Source of the DNA: an uncultured Clostridia bacterium
GTDB taxonomy: Bacteria > Bacillota > Clostridia > Christensenellales > Aristaeellaceae
Assembly: GCA_937894675.1 (NCBI GenBank)
Contig: CALCQO010000002.1
Location: forward strand, 124,001 to 188,000
DNA length: 64,000 nt
Reading direction: 5' to 3'
Below the pieces are notes generated by a model. The model worked only from the letters and a program-made list of their open reading frames with translations. It made no database searches and had not been told where the DNA came from. The position numbers were made by a program, and so were the translations under genes. Position 1 is the stretch's first letter, and each line of letters opens with the position of its first letter. Shown piece by piece: positions 6,228 to 13,971 of the stretch.

Positions 6228-7550
6228 ATGTCGGAGAAATGGACACTGCTTATTTTTCTGCTGCTGCTGGCCTCTTGCCTGATTACCGGCGCCTCCGTGC
6301 TGTACGCCCTGGCGGGGGGCTGGCTGCTGTTCTTCCTCTACGGGCTGAAAAAGGGGCTTACGCCGAAGGAACTGTTCACCCTGTCCATGAAGGGTGTCAA
6401 GCGCATCCGCAGCATCCTGTTCACCTTTGTGCTCATCGGCATGATTACCGCTGTCTGGCGCATGGCGGGCACCATTCCCTATATTACCGTGCAGTCCGCG
6501 GCCTTCATCAGCCCCTCGGGCTTTGTGCTGGTCACCTTTCTGCTGTGCAGCTTTGTGTCCTTCCTGATGGGCACTTCCCTGGGCACCGCCGCCACCATGG
6601 GGGTCATCTGCCTGTCGGTGGCAAACGCCCTGGGGGTCAGCGCCCTGCACGCGGGGGGCGCCATGCTGGCGGGGGTCTACTTTGGCGACCGCTGCTCCCC
6701 CATGTCCACCAGCGCGCTGCTGGTAGCGACCCTGACAGAAACGGACATCTACACCAACATCCGCCTGATGCTGAAAACCGCCTTCTTTCCCTTTCTGCTT
6801 TCCTGCGCCCTCTTCTATCTAATGGGCACAGGGAGCGGCACCCAAGGCGCGGTGCCCGACATCGGCGCCCTCTTCGGGCAGGCCTTTACCCTGAACTGGA
6901 TGGCCTTCCTTCCGGCGGCTGTCATCCTGCTGCTGTCCCTGTTTCGGGTGAAGGTGCAGCTGTCCATGGCTGTCAGCATCCTGCTGGGCGTCGGCATCGC
7001 CCTGTTTGTACAGCGCGTTCCATTAGCAGACATCCCGCGCTTTCTGCTGACAGGCTTTTCCGCCCAGGACGCCCAGCTGAACAAGCTGCTGGGAGGCGGG
7101 GGCATCCTGTCCATGGCGCGCACCGGCGCCATCGTGGCGCTGTCCGCCACCTACTCCGGGCTCTTTGAGGGCACGGGGCTGCTGGATAGGCTGAAGGGCG
7201 GTATTGAAAAAATCGGCGCCGCGGCGACCCCCTTTGCCGGGGTGTTGGCAACCTCTGTTTTTACCGCCCTCATCGGCTTTAACCAGACCCTGCCCGTGAT
7301 GCTGACCCACCAACTGTGCAAGGACATGGTAAAGGACAGGCAGCAGCTGGCCATCATGATGGAAAACAGCGTGATTGTGATTCCACCCCTCATCCCCTGG
7401 TCCATCGCCGGGGCGGTGCCCCTGGTAAGCGTGGGGGCGCCCCTGGCCAGCATCCCCTTCGCGGTGTTTCTCTATCTGCTGCCCCTGTGGCGCCTGGGCG
7501 TAAGCATCGCGCAAAAGAAAAAAGCCCCCCGCGTCAGCGCAGGGGCGTAA
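6228..7550 (+). CDS. NhaC family Na+/H+ antiporter
   Basis: A polytopic membrane protein of 440 residues with about eleven hydrophobic segments. The blocks FLMGTSLGTAATMGV (about residue 110) and GVYFGDRCSPMSTSALLVATLTETD (about 145-170) are characteristic of the NhaC family, where GDRxSPxS lies in the ion path. It would exchange sodium (or malate/lactate-coupled sodium) for protons. The start at 6228 has a GGAGGG site 7 bases upstream. Its last 17 bases overlap the end of the convergent metallopeptidase gene. Exact ion and organic substrate cannot be read from the sequence. Confidence 0.88.
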   Translation: MSEKWTLLIFLLLLASCLITGASVLYALAGGWLLFFLYGLKKGLTPKELFTLSMKGVKRIRSILFTFVLIGMITAVWRMAGTIPYITVQSAAFISPSGFVLVTFLLCSFVSFLMGTSLGTAATMGVICLSVANALGVSALHAGGAMLAGVYFGDRCSPMSTSALLVATLTETDIYTNIRLMLKTAFFPFLLSCALFYLMGTGSGTQGAVPDIGALFGQAFTLNWMAFLPAAVILLLSLFRVKVQLSMAVSILLGVGIALFVQRVPLADIPRFLLTGFSAQDAQLNKLLGGGGILSMARTGAIVALSATYSGLFEGTGLLDRLKGGIEKIGAAATPFAGVLATSVFTALIGFNQTLPVMLTHQLCKDMVKDRQQLAIMMENSVIVIPPLIPWSIAGAVPLVSVGAPLASIPFAVFLYLLPLWRLGVSIAQKKKAPRVSAGA

Positions 7551-8061
7551 GGGCGGCTTTGCGCTGCTTCCAGTCGGGCAGCGCGCTTTCCAGCAGGGCG
7601 TAGAACCCGGGGCCGTGGTTCATCTGCCGCAGGTGGCACAGTTCGTGCACCACCACATAATCAATGGCCTCCGGCGGGCTGAGTATTAAAAAACAGGAAA
7701 AGGCGACGCGCCCCTTGGCCGAGCAACTGCCGTAGCGGGAGCGGGCACGGGTAATGGTGATGCCCGCCGGGCTCGCCCCCACCAGCGGCGCGAAGTGCGC
7801 CACCCTTTGGGGCAGCACCTCCCGGGCTTTTTGTTTCAGCCGGGCGATCTCTTCCTCGGAATATTCCTTCACGGGAGGGCGGCTCAGCATCCGGGCCCGG
7901 TGCTTATTGGCCCAGGCGGCGCGGCTTTGCACAAAGGCCTCCACCTGGGAGATCCTCGCGTGCAGCGGGGCGCGCACCACCACATCGCCGCCGGGCTGCA
8001 CCTCCATGGAGATGGTTTTGCGGCGGGAGCGTATCAGGCGGTAGGCAAGCTTGTCCTGCAT
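7534..8061 (-). CDS. YgjP-like (DUF45) M48-type metallopeptidase
   Basis: A cytosolic protein of 175 residues. The zinc motif HELCH is at residues 139-143 followed by NH at 148-149, the HExxH...NH arrangement of YgjP/SprT-like minigluzincins. Upstream are RYGSCSAKGRVAFSCFLILSPP, the conserved Arg-Trp/Tyr-Gly-Ser-Cys strand of the DUF45 family. Substrate is unknown in the family. The gene is followed (in its direction) by the antiporter end, and it lies 2 bases downstream of the DUF2284 gene, so it is the last gene of a four-gene leftward operon starting at murA. Confidence 0.88.
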   Translation of the reverse strand: MQDKLAYRLIRSRRKTISMEVQPGGDVVVRAPLHARISQVEAFVQSRAAWANKHRARMLSRPPVKEYSEEEIARLKQKAREVLPQRVAHFAPLVGASPAGITITRARSRYGSCSAKGRVAFSCFLILSPPEAIDYVVVHELCHLRQMNHGPGFYALLESALPDWKQRKAALTPLR

Positions 8062-8063
8062 GG

Positions 8064-8600
8064 TTATTCCACAAACACCGCGGAATACCAGTTCTGCTGT
8101 TCATCCGGGCTGTTTCGTTTCAGGGTGTCAATGGGCAGGCCGAAGCGCCGCGCCATGGCGAACACATCAATGCCCACCGAGTGCAGCGCGGGGCGCGCCT
8201 GTTTCATATGGACGCAGTCGGCGTCCTCTTTTTTGTGGCCGGCGCAGGTTTTGCACAGGCCGCAGTCGCTGAAGCTGAAGGCAAAGTAATACCCCTCTTT
8301 GAAAGCCGCCTGCTCCATGGCAAAGCTGGCCTTCTGGGTTACATGCTTGTCGTGGCCATGCACCAGCACGCCCCATTTGTATTGCTCCAGCATCTGGCGG
8401 TACTCGGCGATGGACACATTGTTCTGTCGGCTGGGGCAGGTAAGCCCCTTGCCCCAATCGTCGCAGCCGAACATGCACTTAAGCAGCGTGCGGGAATCAA
8501 AGGGCACATCCGCCAATGAAAAAGGCACGGCGTGGGCCGCGCCGACCGCCAGCGCCTGGTCAACCAGGGTCTGGGCATAGGCCGGGAAGGGGAAGGACAT
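8064..8600 (-). CDS. DUF2284 domain protein, cysteine-rich metal-binding
   Basis: A protein of 178 residues with three Cys clusters: CMFGCDDWGKGLTCP (about residues 42-56) and CGLCKTCAGHKKEDADC (about 113-129). This pattern is that of the DUF2284 family, annotated as predicted metal-binding and probably able to hold an Fe-S cluster. Function is unknown. Start and stop touch neighbours: its ATG overlaps the DnaJ-domain gene stop by one base, and the metallopeptidase gene begins 2 bases after its stop, which indicates one transcript. Confidence 0.85.
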   Translation of the reverse strand: MSFPFPAYAQTLVDQALAVGAAHAVPFSLADVPFDSRTLLKCMFGCDDWGKGLTCPSRQNNVSIAEYRQMLEQYKWGVLVHGHDKHVTQKASFAMEQAAFKEGYYFAFSFSDCGLCKTCAGHKKEDADCVHMKQARPALHSVGIDVFAMARRFGLPIDTLKRNSPDEQQNWYSAVFVE

Positions 8601-9130
8601 CAGCGGTTCCTCCTTTTGCGCATCATATCATGCACCATATCCATCGCCCGGTAAGCGACATTCTTGCGTTTCTTTACTTCCAGCGCCGCGTCCAGCGCCG
8701 CGCGGCGGTAGGTCATATCATCGGGGGAGCGGCGCACCGCTTCCCGGAAGCTTTGGTGGGCGGCCACATACTGGTGCAGCTGCATCATCACCATGCCTTC
8801 CAGGTAGTACCATTCGTCATCCTTCTGGTCGGCCCGCGCCAGCTGGCGCAAGGCGCTCTCCGGCTCGCTCTGCTCCAGCAGCCTTCGGGCAAAGCTCTTA
8901 GCCTGGTCGGCGGGCACGGTATGGAAACCCACCCTGCGCTGCTGGGTCAGCTTCATGGCGGTTTCGTACGCCAGGTTCAGCTCGATCAGTTTGCGCTGGG
9001 CGATGTCCTGCTCCCCGGGGTCGGCAAAACGGTCGGGGTGGTATTTTTTTACCAGCACATGGTAGGCGCTGCGCACCTCCTGCTGGCTGTCGGTGGGCTG
9101 TATGCCCAGCACCTCAAACGCGCTGGCCAT
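8600..9130 (-). CDS. DnaJ (J) domain protein with helical C-terminus
   Basis: A protein of 176 residues. The J domain occupies about residues 3-65 and contains the required HPD tripeptide (KKYHPDRF), so it should stimulate an Hsp70 ATPase. There is no Gly/Phe region or zinc finger, so it is a type III J protein. The rest is helical with TPR-like spacing (about residues 85-165), probably for binding a client. The start codon abuts the murA stop with one base overlap. Confidence 0.88.
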   Translation of the reverse strand: MASAFEVLGIQPTDSQQEVRSAYHVLVKKYHPDRFADPGEQDIAQRKLIELNLAYETAMKLTQQRRVGFHTVPADQAKSFARRLLEQSEPESALRQLARADQKDDEWYYLEGMVMMQLHQYVAAHQSFREAVRRSPDDMTYRRAALDAALEVKKRKNVAYRAMDMVHDMMRKRRNR

Positions 9131-10395
9131 TATTCTACCCTTTCCCTGCGGATGTCCGCCCCCAGGCGGGACAATTTATCCTCTAGACGCTCATAGCCCC
9201 TGTCGATAAAGTCCGGGTTGTATACCTCGGTGACGCCCTTGGCCATCAGGCCAGCGATCACCAACGCGGCGCCGCCGCGCAAATCCGTCGCCGTGACCGG
9301 CGCGCCCCGCAGCTCCGGCACCCCCTCGATATAGGCTGTCTTGCCGGAAATAATCACCTGGGCGCCCATGCGGCGCATCTCGTCCAGGTGCTTGAAGCGG
9401 TTGTCAAAGATATTCTCAATCACTTCGCTGGTGCCCCCCGCCCGGGTGAGCAGCGCGCTCATGGGCTGCTGCAAATCAGTGGGGAAGCCGGGGTATTCCT
9501 GGGTGGTCAGCCGGATGGAGCGGTGGCCCTTGTTCAGGCGCACGCGGATGCGGTCGTCCTGGCTGTTGACAAAAACGCCCATTTCCAGCAGTTTGGCGGT
9601 CAGCGCCTCCATATGGGTGGGGATGCAGCCGTGTATCAGCACATCGCCCCGGGTGGCCGCGGCGGCGATCATCAACGTGCCCGCCTCAATCTGGTCGGGG
9701 ATGACGGTGTAGCTGGTGCCGTGCAGGTGGGGAACGCCCTTGATGCGGATGGTGTCGGTGCCCGCGCCTTTGATGTTGGCGCCCATGGAGTTTAAAAAGC
9801 TGGCCACGTCGACCACATGGGGCTCCTTGGCGGCGTGCATCAGCACGGTGTTGCCCTTGGCCCGGGCCGCGGCCAGCATCACATTGATGGTGCCGCCCAC
9901 GGTAATCATGTCGAAGTTGACGATACTGCCGCTTAAGGTGCCCTTGATATGCAGCATGCCGCTTTCGTCCAGTATTTCGCCCCCCAGCAGGCGGAAACCC
10001 TTGATGTGCTGGTCGATGGGGCGGCTGCCGATGTCGCACCCGCCGGGGTAGCCGACCTGGGCTTCGCCGTAGCGGCCAAACAGCGCGCCCATTAAATAGT
10101 AGCTGGCGCGCATCTGCTGGGAATAGGCAAAGGGAACGGCCGTCTTATCCACCGTGGTGGGGTCTATGACCATCCGGCGTTCCTTGTTGTTATAATCTAC
10201 TTTGGCGCCCAGGTGGGTCAGTATCCGGTAGAGGACATGGATGTCCTCGATATCCGGCAAATTCTCGATGGTGCAGGGCTCGTCGCACAAAAGAACAGCG
10301 GGCACCACGGCCAGCGATGTATTCTTGCCGCCGGATACAAAGGTTTCGCCATGAAGAGGCACTTCCCCCCGAATCGACAGCTTGTAGCAATCCAC
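9130..10395 (-). CDS. murA: UDP-N-acetylglucosamine 1-carboxyvinyltransferase
   Basis: MurA transfers enolpyruvate from PEP to UDP-GlcNAc, the first committed step of peptidoglycan synthesis. The protein has 421 residues, normal for the family. The catalytic Cys is present in PGGCDIGSRPIDQHI, so the fosfomycin-sensitive form is expected. The N-terminal substrate loop reads SGGKNTSLAV, a variant of the usual SGAKNAALP that keeps Lys and Asn. The C-terminus has DRGYERLEDKL. The start is a GTG at 10395 with a GGAGG site 8 bases upstream; the longer frame to 10575 has no support. It is the first gene of an operon with the DnaJ-domain, DUF2284 and metallopeptidase genes. Confidence 0.95.
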   Translation of the reverse strand: MDCYKLSIRGEVPLHGETFVSGGKNTSLAVVPAVLLCDEPCTIENLPDIEDIHVLYRILTHLGAKVDYNNKERRMVIDPTTVDKTAVPFAYSQQMRASYYLMGALFGRYGEAQVGYPGGCDIGSRPIDQHIKGFRLLGGEILDESGMLHIKGTLSGSIVNFDMITVGGTINVMLAAARAKGNTVLMHAAKEPHVVDVASFLNSMGANIKGAGTDTIRIKGVPHLHGTSYTVIPDQIEAGTLMIAAAATRGDVLIHGCIPTHMEALTAKLLEMGVFVNSQDDRIRVRLNKGHRSIRLTTQEYPGFPTDLQQPMSALLTRAGGTSEVIENIFDNRFKHLDEMRRMGAQVIISGKTAYIEGVPELRGAPVTATDLRGGAALVIAGLMAKGVTEVYNPDFIDRGYERLEDKLSRLGADIRRERVE

Positions 10396-10433
10396 CAAAA
10401 AATCCTCCAAAAAAGAAAAAAGTTTACGGCTGG

Positions 10434-10463
10434 AGTATACCATAAAGGAACAAAGAGTGTAAA
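10434..10463 (-). promoter_or_regulatory. murA promoter
   Basis: Minus-strand TTTACA (10458-10463), an 18-base spacer and TATACT (10434-10439), about 40 bases before the GTG start. Confidence 0.75.
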
Positions 10464-10534
10464 GAAGCGGGGAATGGCATGAAAAGAGCCGGATTCCGGT
10501 GCTTTTATGGTATGATAGGCGGGAAGGAGGGCGT

Positions 10535-11374
10535 ATGCACAAGCAGGTAATCCCCCACATGGATTTAGGGCACATCGCCGCCAGCGGTCAGTGCTTCCGG
10601 ATGAACGCATTGCCCTCGGGCGCCTACCAGGTCATCGCCGGGGACAGGCAGGTAACCATCACCCCCGAAGGCCGGGACACCTTCTTATTTGATTGCGGCA
10701 AGGATATATTCGACAGCCTGTGGCATCCCTATTTTGACATAGGCACTGACTACGCCTCCCTGGCGAGCCTGGTGCCCAAGGAGGACCATTTTCTGCAGGC
10801 CTCCCTTGCCTATGCCAGGGGGCTGCGGATACTGCGGCAGGACCCCTGGGAGACCCTCATCAGCTTTATCCTCTCCCAGCGCAAGAGCATCCCCGCCATC
10901 AAAGGCTGCGTGGAAAACCTGTGCGCGGGCTTTGGGGCGTCGCTGCCGGAAGGCGCCTTTGCCTTCCCCACGCCCCAGGCGCTGGCGCTGGCGGATGAGC
11001 GGGCTTTGCAGGCCTGCGGCCTGGGCTACCGCACCAGGTATGTTCAGGGCACCGCCCGCATGGTGGCGGAAGGTCAGGTGGATTTGGAGGCGCTGCGGCT
11101 CCTTAGCGACGGGGAACTGCAGGAGCAGCTGTGCCGCTTCCCCGGCGTGGGGGTGAAGGTGGCCCAGTGCGTCATGCTCTTTGCCTACGCTAGGTTCAAC
11201 GCCTTCCCCCGGGACGTGTGGATCTTGCGGGTGGAGCAGAACGAGTACCACGGCCGCTTCCCCGAGGAAAACTACCCGGGGACGGCGGGCATTCTGCAGC
11301 AGTACATGTTTTATTTTGGAAAAAGCAAGGAATACATCCTCTGGAAGGAGCAGCATGGACAAGCAGGAATATAA
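10535..11374 (+). CDS. 8-oxoguanine DNA glycosylase (OGG1-like, HhH-GPD)
   Basis: A protein of 279 residues with an OGG-type N-terminal domain (about residues 5-95) and a HhH-GPD domain (about 105-275). The hairpin and active site are visible: FPGVGVKVAQCVMLF with the Schiff-base Lys, then FPRDVWILR with the catalytic Asp. It should remove oxidised guanine and cut the strand by beta-elimination. The ATG at 10535 has a GGAGG site; the upstream ATG at 10499 would precede the likely promoter region (TATGAT at 10511). Its end overlaps the HD gene start by 20 bases, so the two are co-translated. Confidence 0.9.
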   Translation: MHKQVIPHMDLGHIAASGQCFRMNALPSGAYQVIAGDRQVTITPEGRDTFLFDCGKDIFDSLWHPYFDIGTDYASLASLVPKEDHFLQASLAYARGLRILRQDPWETLISFILSQRKSIPAIKGCVENLCAGFGASLPEGAFAFPTPQALALADERALQACGLGYRTRYVQGTARMVAEGQVDLEALRLLSDGELQEQLCRFPGVGVKVAQCVMLFAYARFNAFPRDVWILRVEQNEYHGRFPEENYPGTAGILQQYMFYFGKSKEYILWKEQHGQAGI

Positions 11375-12041
11375 AACCATCGAAACCTACATGCTATCAT
11401 GCATGACCGACGCCGCCCACGACCCCCAGCACATCTACCGGGTGCTGTACCTGGCGCTGGACATCGCCCGCTTTGAACAGGAAGTGGATCTGGACATCCT
11501 GATTGCCGCCTGCCTGCTGCATGACATCGGCCGGGACGAGCAGTTCAAGGACAAGGGCAAGGACCACGCCAAGGTGGGCGCCCATATGGCCTATGATTAC
11601 CTAACCTCCATCGGCTGGGGGGAGGACAGAGCCCGGCACGTGGCCGACTGCGTCCGCGCCCACCGCTTCCGTGGCAAGGGTCAGCACCAGAGCATGGAGT
11701 CCACCATTTTGTACGACGCGGACAAGCTGGACGCCACGGGCGCCCTGGGCATCGCCCGCACCTTAATCTACCAGGGGCAGGAGGATCAGCCCCTGTACCA
11801 TGTGGACGGCAGCCACCAGCTGATCTACGGGGAGGGGGACACCCGGGACTCTTTCTTCCACGAGTACCTGTTCAAGCTGCGCCATGTGGAAAGCCGCCTC
11901 AATACCACCCGCGCCAGGGACATCGCCGCGGGACGCCGAGAAGCGGCGGAGAACTTCGCCCAAGCCCTGAAAAACGAGGTGCAGGACGCCCACCAGCAGG
12001 GCGCGCTGCTGCTTGCCTCCGCCCTGCGCAAATTTGATTGA
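11355..12041 (+). CDS. HD domain phosphohydrolase
   Basis: A protein of 228 residues with the complete HD metal set: H in DPQHIYRV (about residue 22), HD in LLHDIGRDE (about 54), H in VRAHRFRG (about 98) and D in YDADKLDA (about 115). This matches the YedJ/PA-type HD hydrolases that act on nucleotides or phosphoesters. The start at 11355 with a GGAAGGAG site lies inside the glycosylase gene. The specific substrate is not known. Confidence 0.88.
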   Translation: MDKQEYKTIETYMLSCMTDAAHDPQHIYRVLYLALDIARFEQEVDLDILIAACLLHDIGRDEQFKDKGKDHAKVGAHMAYDYLTSIGWGEDRARHVADCVRAHRFRGKGQHQSMESTILYDADKLDATGALGIARTLIYQGQEDQPLYHVDGSHQLIYGEGDTRDSFFHEYLFKLRHVESRLNTTRARDIAAGRREAAENFAQALKNEVQDAHQQGALLLASALRKFD

Positions 12042-12065
12042 TTTTTTACAGTTTCATGGTATAAT
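12038..12065 (+). promoter_or_regulatory. aquaporin gene promoter
   Basis: TTGATT (12038-12043), a 16-base spacer and TATAAT (12060-12065); the -35 overlaps the stop codon of the HD gene. Confidence 0.75.
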
Positions 12066-12096
12066 CCCTCGCGGTACGAAAAGGAAGGAGAACAAC

Positions 12097-12771
12097 ATGA
12101 GAAAGTACATCGCAGAATTTATCGGAACCCTGGTCCTGGTGCTGTTTGCCTGCGGCACAGCCGCCGTCACCGGCTGCACCAGCGCGGCGGACGCCGCCTA
12201 TTTGCTGACCGCCCTGGCCTTTGGTCTGGTGATTGTCGCCATGGCGTATTCCATCGGCCATATCTCCGGCTGCCACATCAACCCCGCGGTCTCCATCGCC
12301 ATGTGGATCAGCCGCAAGCTGACCACCAAGGACTTCCTCGGCTATGTGGCCGCCCAGTTCCTGGGCGCCATCGCCGGCGCCTACATCCTGTCGGTGCTCA
12401 TTGGCACCAACCTGGGCCTGGGCGCCAATGGTCTGTATCAGAACAGCGTAGCCCGCTCCATGCTGGTGGAAGTGATTCTGACAGGCGTGTTCGTCATCGC
12501 CATCCTGGGCGTTACCTCCCGGGAAGCCTCGGCGGGCAAAGCCGGCATCGTCATCGGCCTGACCCTGACCCTGGTGCACATTTTCGGCATCTACTTCACC
12601 GGCACCTCCGTCAACCCCGCCCGTTCCTTCGGCCCTGCCCTGGTGCTGGCGCTCAACGGCAGCAACGCCGCGCTGAACGTGGTGTGGGTGTTCATCGTAG
12701 CCCCCCTCATCGGCGGCGCCCTGGCAGCCTATGTCTGGAACTATCTGGACGCCAAGAAGCTGGAAGCCTAA
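12097..12771 (+). CDS. MIP family aquaporin (AqpZ-like)
   Basis: A protein of 224 residues with six transmembrane helices and two NPA half-helices: HINPAVSIAMW (about residue 62) and SVNPARSFGPAL (about 174). A His in LVHIFGIYFTG (before the second NPA) and the Arg directly after it form the narrow filter typical of water-specific AqpZ channels rather than glycerol facilitators. A GGAAGGAG site precedes the ATG. It is a single-gene unit with its own promoter and terminator. Confidence 0.92.
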   Translation: MRKYIAEFIGTLVLVLFACGTAAVTGCTSAADAAYLLTALAFGLVIVAMAYSIGHISGCHINPAVSIAMWISRKLTTKDFLGYVAAQFLGAIAGAYILSVLIGTNLGLGANGLYQNSVARSMLVEVILTGVFVIAILGVTSREASAGKAGIVIGLTLTLVHIFGIYFTGTSVNPARSFGPALVLALNGSNAALNVVWVFIVAPLIGGALAAYVWNYLDAKKLEA

Positions 12772-12783
12772 AGCAAGCCTCAT

Positions 12784-12815
12784 AAAAAGCCATCCCTTAG
12801 CAGGATGGCTTTTTT
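12784..12815 (+). terminator. aquaporin gene terminator
   Basis: A 12-bp stem with 12784-12795 pairing to 12803-12814 around a seven-base loop, ending in a T run. It can also serve the convergent chromate transporter gene. Confidence 0.88.
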
Positions 12816-12833
12816 AGTTGCCCGTTGAATGTA

Positions 12834-13391
12834 CTACAGCACGCCCACCGCCAGGGACAGCGCCCCGCACAGCAGCATCACCAAAATGGGATTGGGCTTT
12901 TTTACGCGCAGCAGCAGAAACGCCCCCGCGAACAGCGCCGCCTCCAGCCACTGGAAGTTGGCCATCACCCGCGGCCCGCCGCCAAAGAGCGCCAGCATCA
13001 GGATGGATACCCCGGCGGAAGCGATCAGCGCCGTCACCGCCGGGCGCAGGGTGCCCAGCACGCTTTTAAGGGCGTTCATCTCCCGGTATTTGCGGTAGAT
13101 GAAGGCCAGCAGGGACACAATCAGCATGGGGGGCAGCACATTGCCGAAGGTTGCCACCAAAGCGCCGGGGATGCCCGCCACCCGGATGCCCACAAAGCTG
13201 GCGGCGTTGAGGGCAATGGGCCCGGGGGTCATCTCGGCGATGATGACCAGGTCGGCAAACTCGCTCAGGCTGAGCCAGGCGTGGGTATCCACCACCTGGT
13301 TCTGAATCAGGGGCATGGCGGCGTAGCCGCCGCCGATGGAGAAGAGCCCCACCTGAAAAAAGCTGACAAACAGCTTATACAGCAGAGCCAT
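12834..13391 (-). CDS. chromate transporter, half-size subunit
   Basis: A membrane protein of 185 residues with five or six hydrophobic segments. FSIGGGYAAMPLI (about residues 16-28) and EMTPGPIALNAASFVG (about 53-68) are the conserved ChrA blocks. Short-chain ChrA proteins work as pairs, and here two lie in tandem with a 17-base overlap. Chromate efflux is the named family activity; the physiological anion in anaerobes is not established. Confidence 0.9.
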   Translation of the reverse strand: MALLYKLFVSFFQVGLFSIGGGYAAMPLIQNQVVDTHAWLSLSEFADLVIIAEMTPGPIALNAASFVGIRVAGIPGALVATFGNVLPPMLIVSLLAFIYRKYREMNALKSVLGTLRPAVTALIASAGVSILMLALFGGGPRVMANFQWLEAALFAGAFLLLRVKKPNPILVMLLCGALSLAVGVL

Positions 13392-13971
13392 GGCCGCGCC
13401 TCCTTTGCAAAAGCGCCAGCAGCAGGCCCGCCGCCGCCGCCGAAAGGATGATGTACATCACATTCACCTTAAAGAAAAAGGCGGCGATAAAAGCCCCCGC
13501 CATCAGCAGGGTGTGGACGATGGAGCGCTGCTTGAGCACCCTGCGGGCCATGGTGAACACCACATCCAGAATCACCGCGGCGACCCCCGCCTTCATGCCC
13601 CGCATCACCAGGGACACATAGGGGTTACCCACAAACAGGCTGTACATGTAGGAGATAACCGACAGAATCACCAAAGGGGGCAGCACGGTGCCCAGCACCG
13701 CCGCCAGCATGCCCCAAAACCCGGCCACATGCCAGCCCACCAGAATGGAGGCGTTGACGGCGATGGGCCCCGGGGAGGACTGGCTCAGGGCGATATAGTC
13801 CATCATCTCCTGCTCGGTAATCCAGTGCAGCTCATCCACATATTTGCGCTTCATGAAGTTGACGATGACATACCCGCCGCCGAAGGTGAAGGAACTGATG
13901 ACCAAGGTGGACACAAACAGTTTCCATAAGAGGCGGGCGTCCCTGGGGGGAAGGGAGGGTTTCTTCGTCAC
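13375..13971 (-). CDS. chromate transporter, half-size subunit
   Basis: A membrane protein of 198 residues with SSFTFGGGYVIVNFM (about residues 27-41) and SQSSPGPIAVNASILVG (about 66-82), the ChrA signature with the GGGY and PGPIA(V/L)NA blocks. The start is taken as GTG 13971, which overlaps the stop of the upstream fusion gene (GTGA); a longer frame without a ribosome site reads back into that gene. With the next gene it forms the two halves of one carrier. Confidence 0.88.
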   Translation of the reverse strand: MTKKPSLPPRDARLLWKLFVSTLVISSFTFGGGYVIVNFMKRKYVDELHWITEQEMMDYIALSQSSPGPIAVNASILVGWHVAGFWGMLAAVLGTVLPPLVILSVISYMYSLFVGNPYVSLVMRGMKAGVAAVILDVVFTMARRVLKQRSIVHTLLMAGAFIAAFFFKVNVMYIILSAAAAGLLLALLQRRRGHGSAV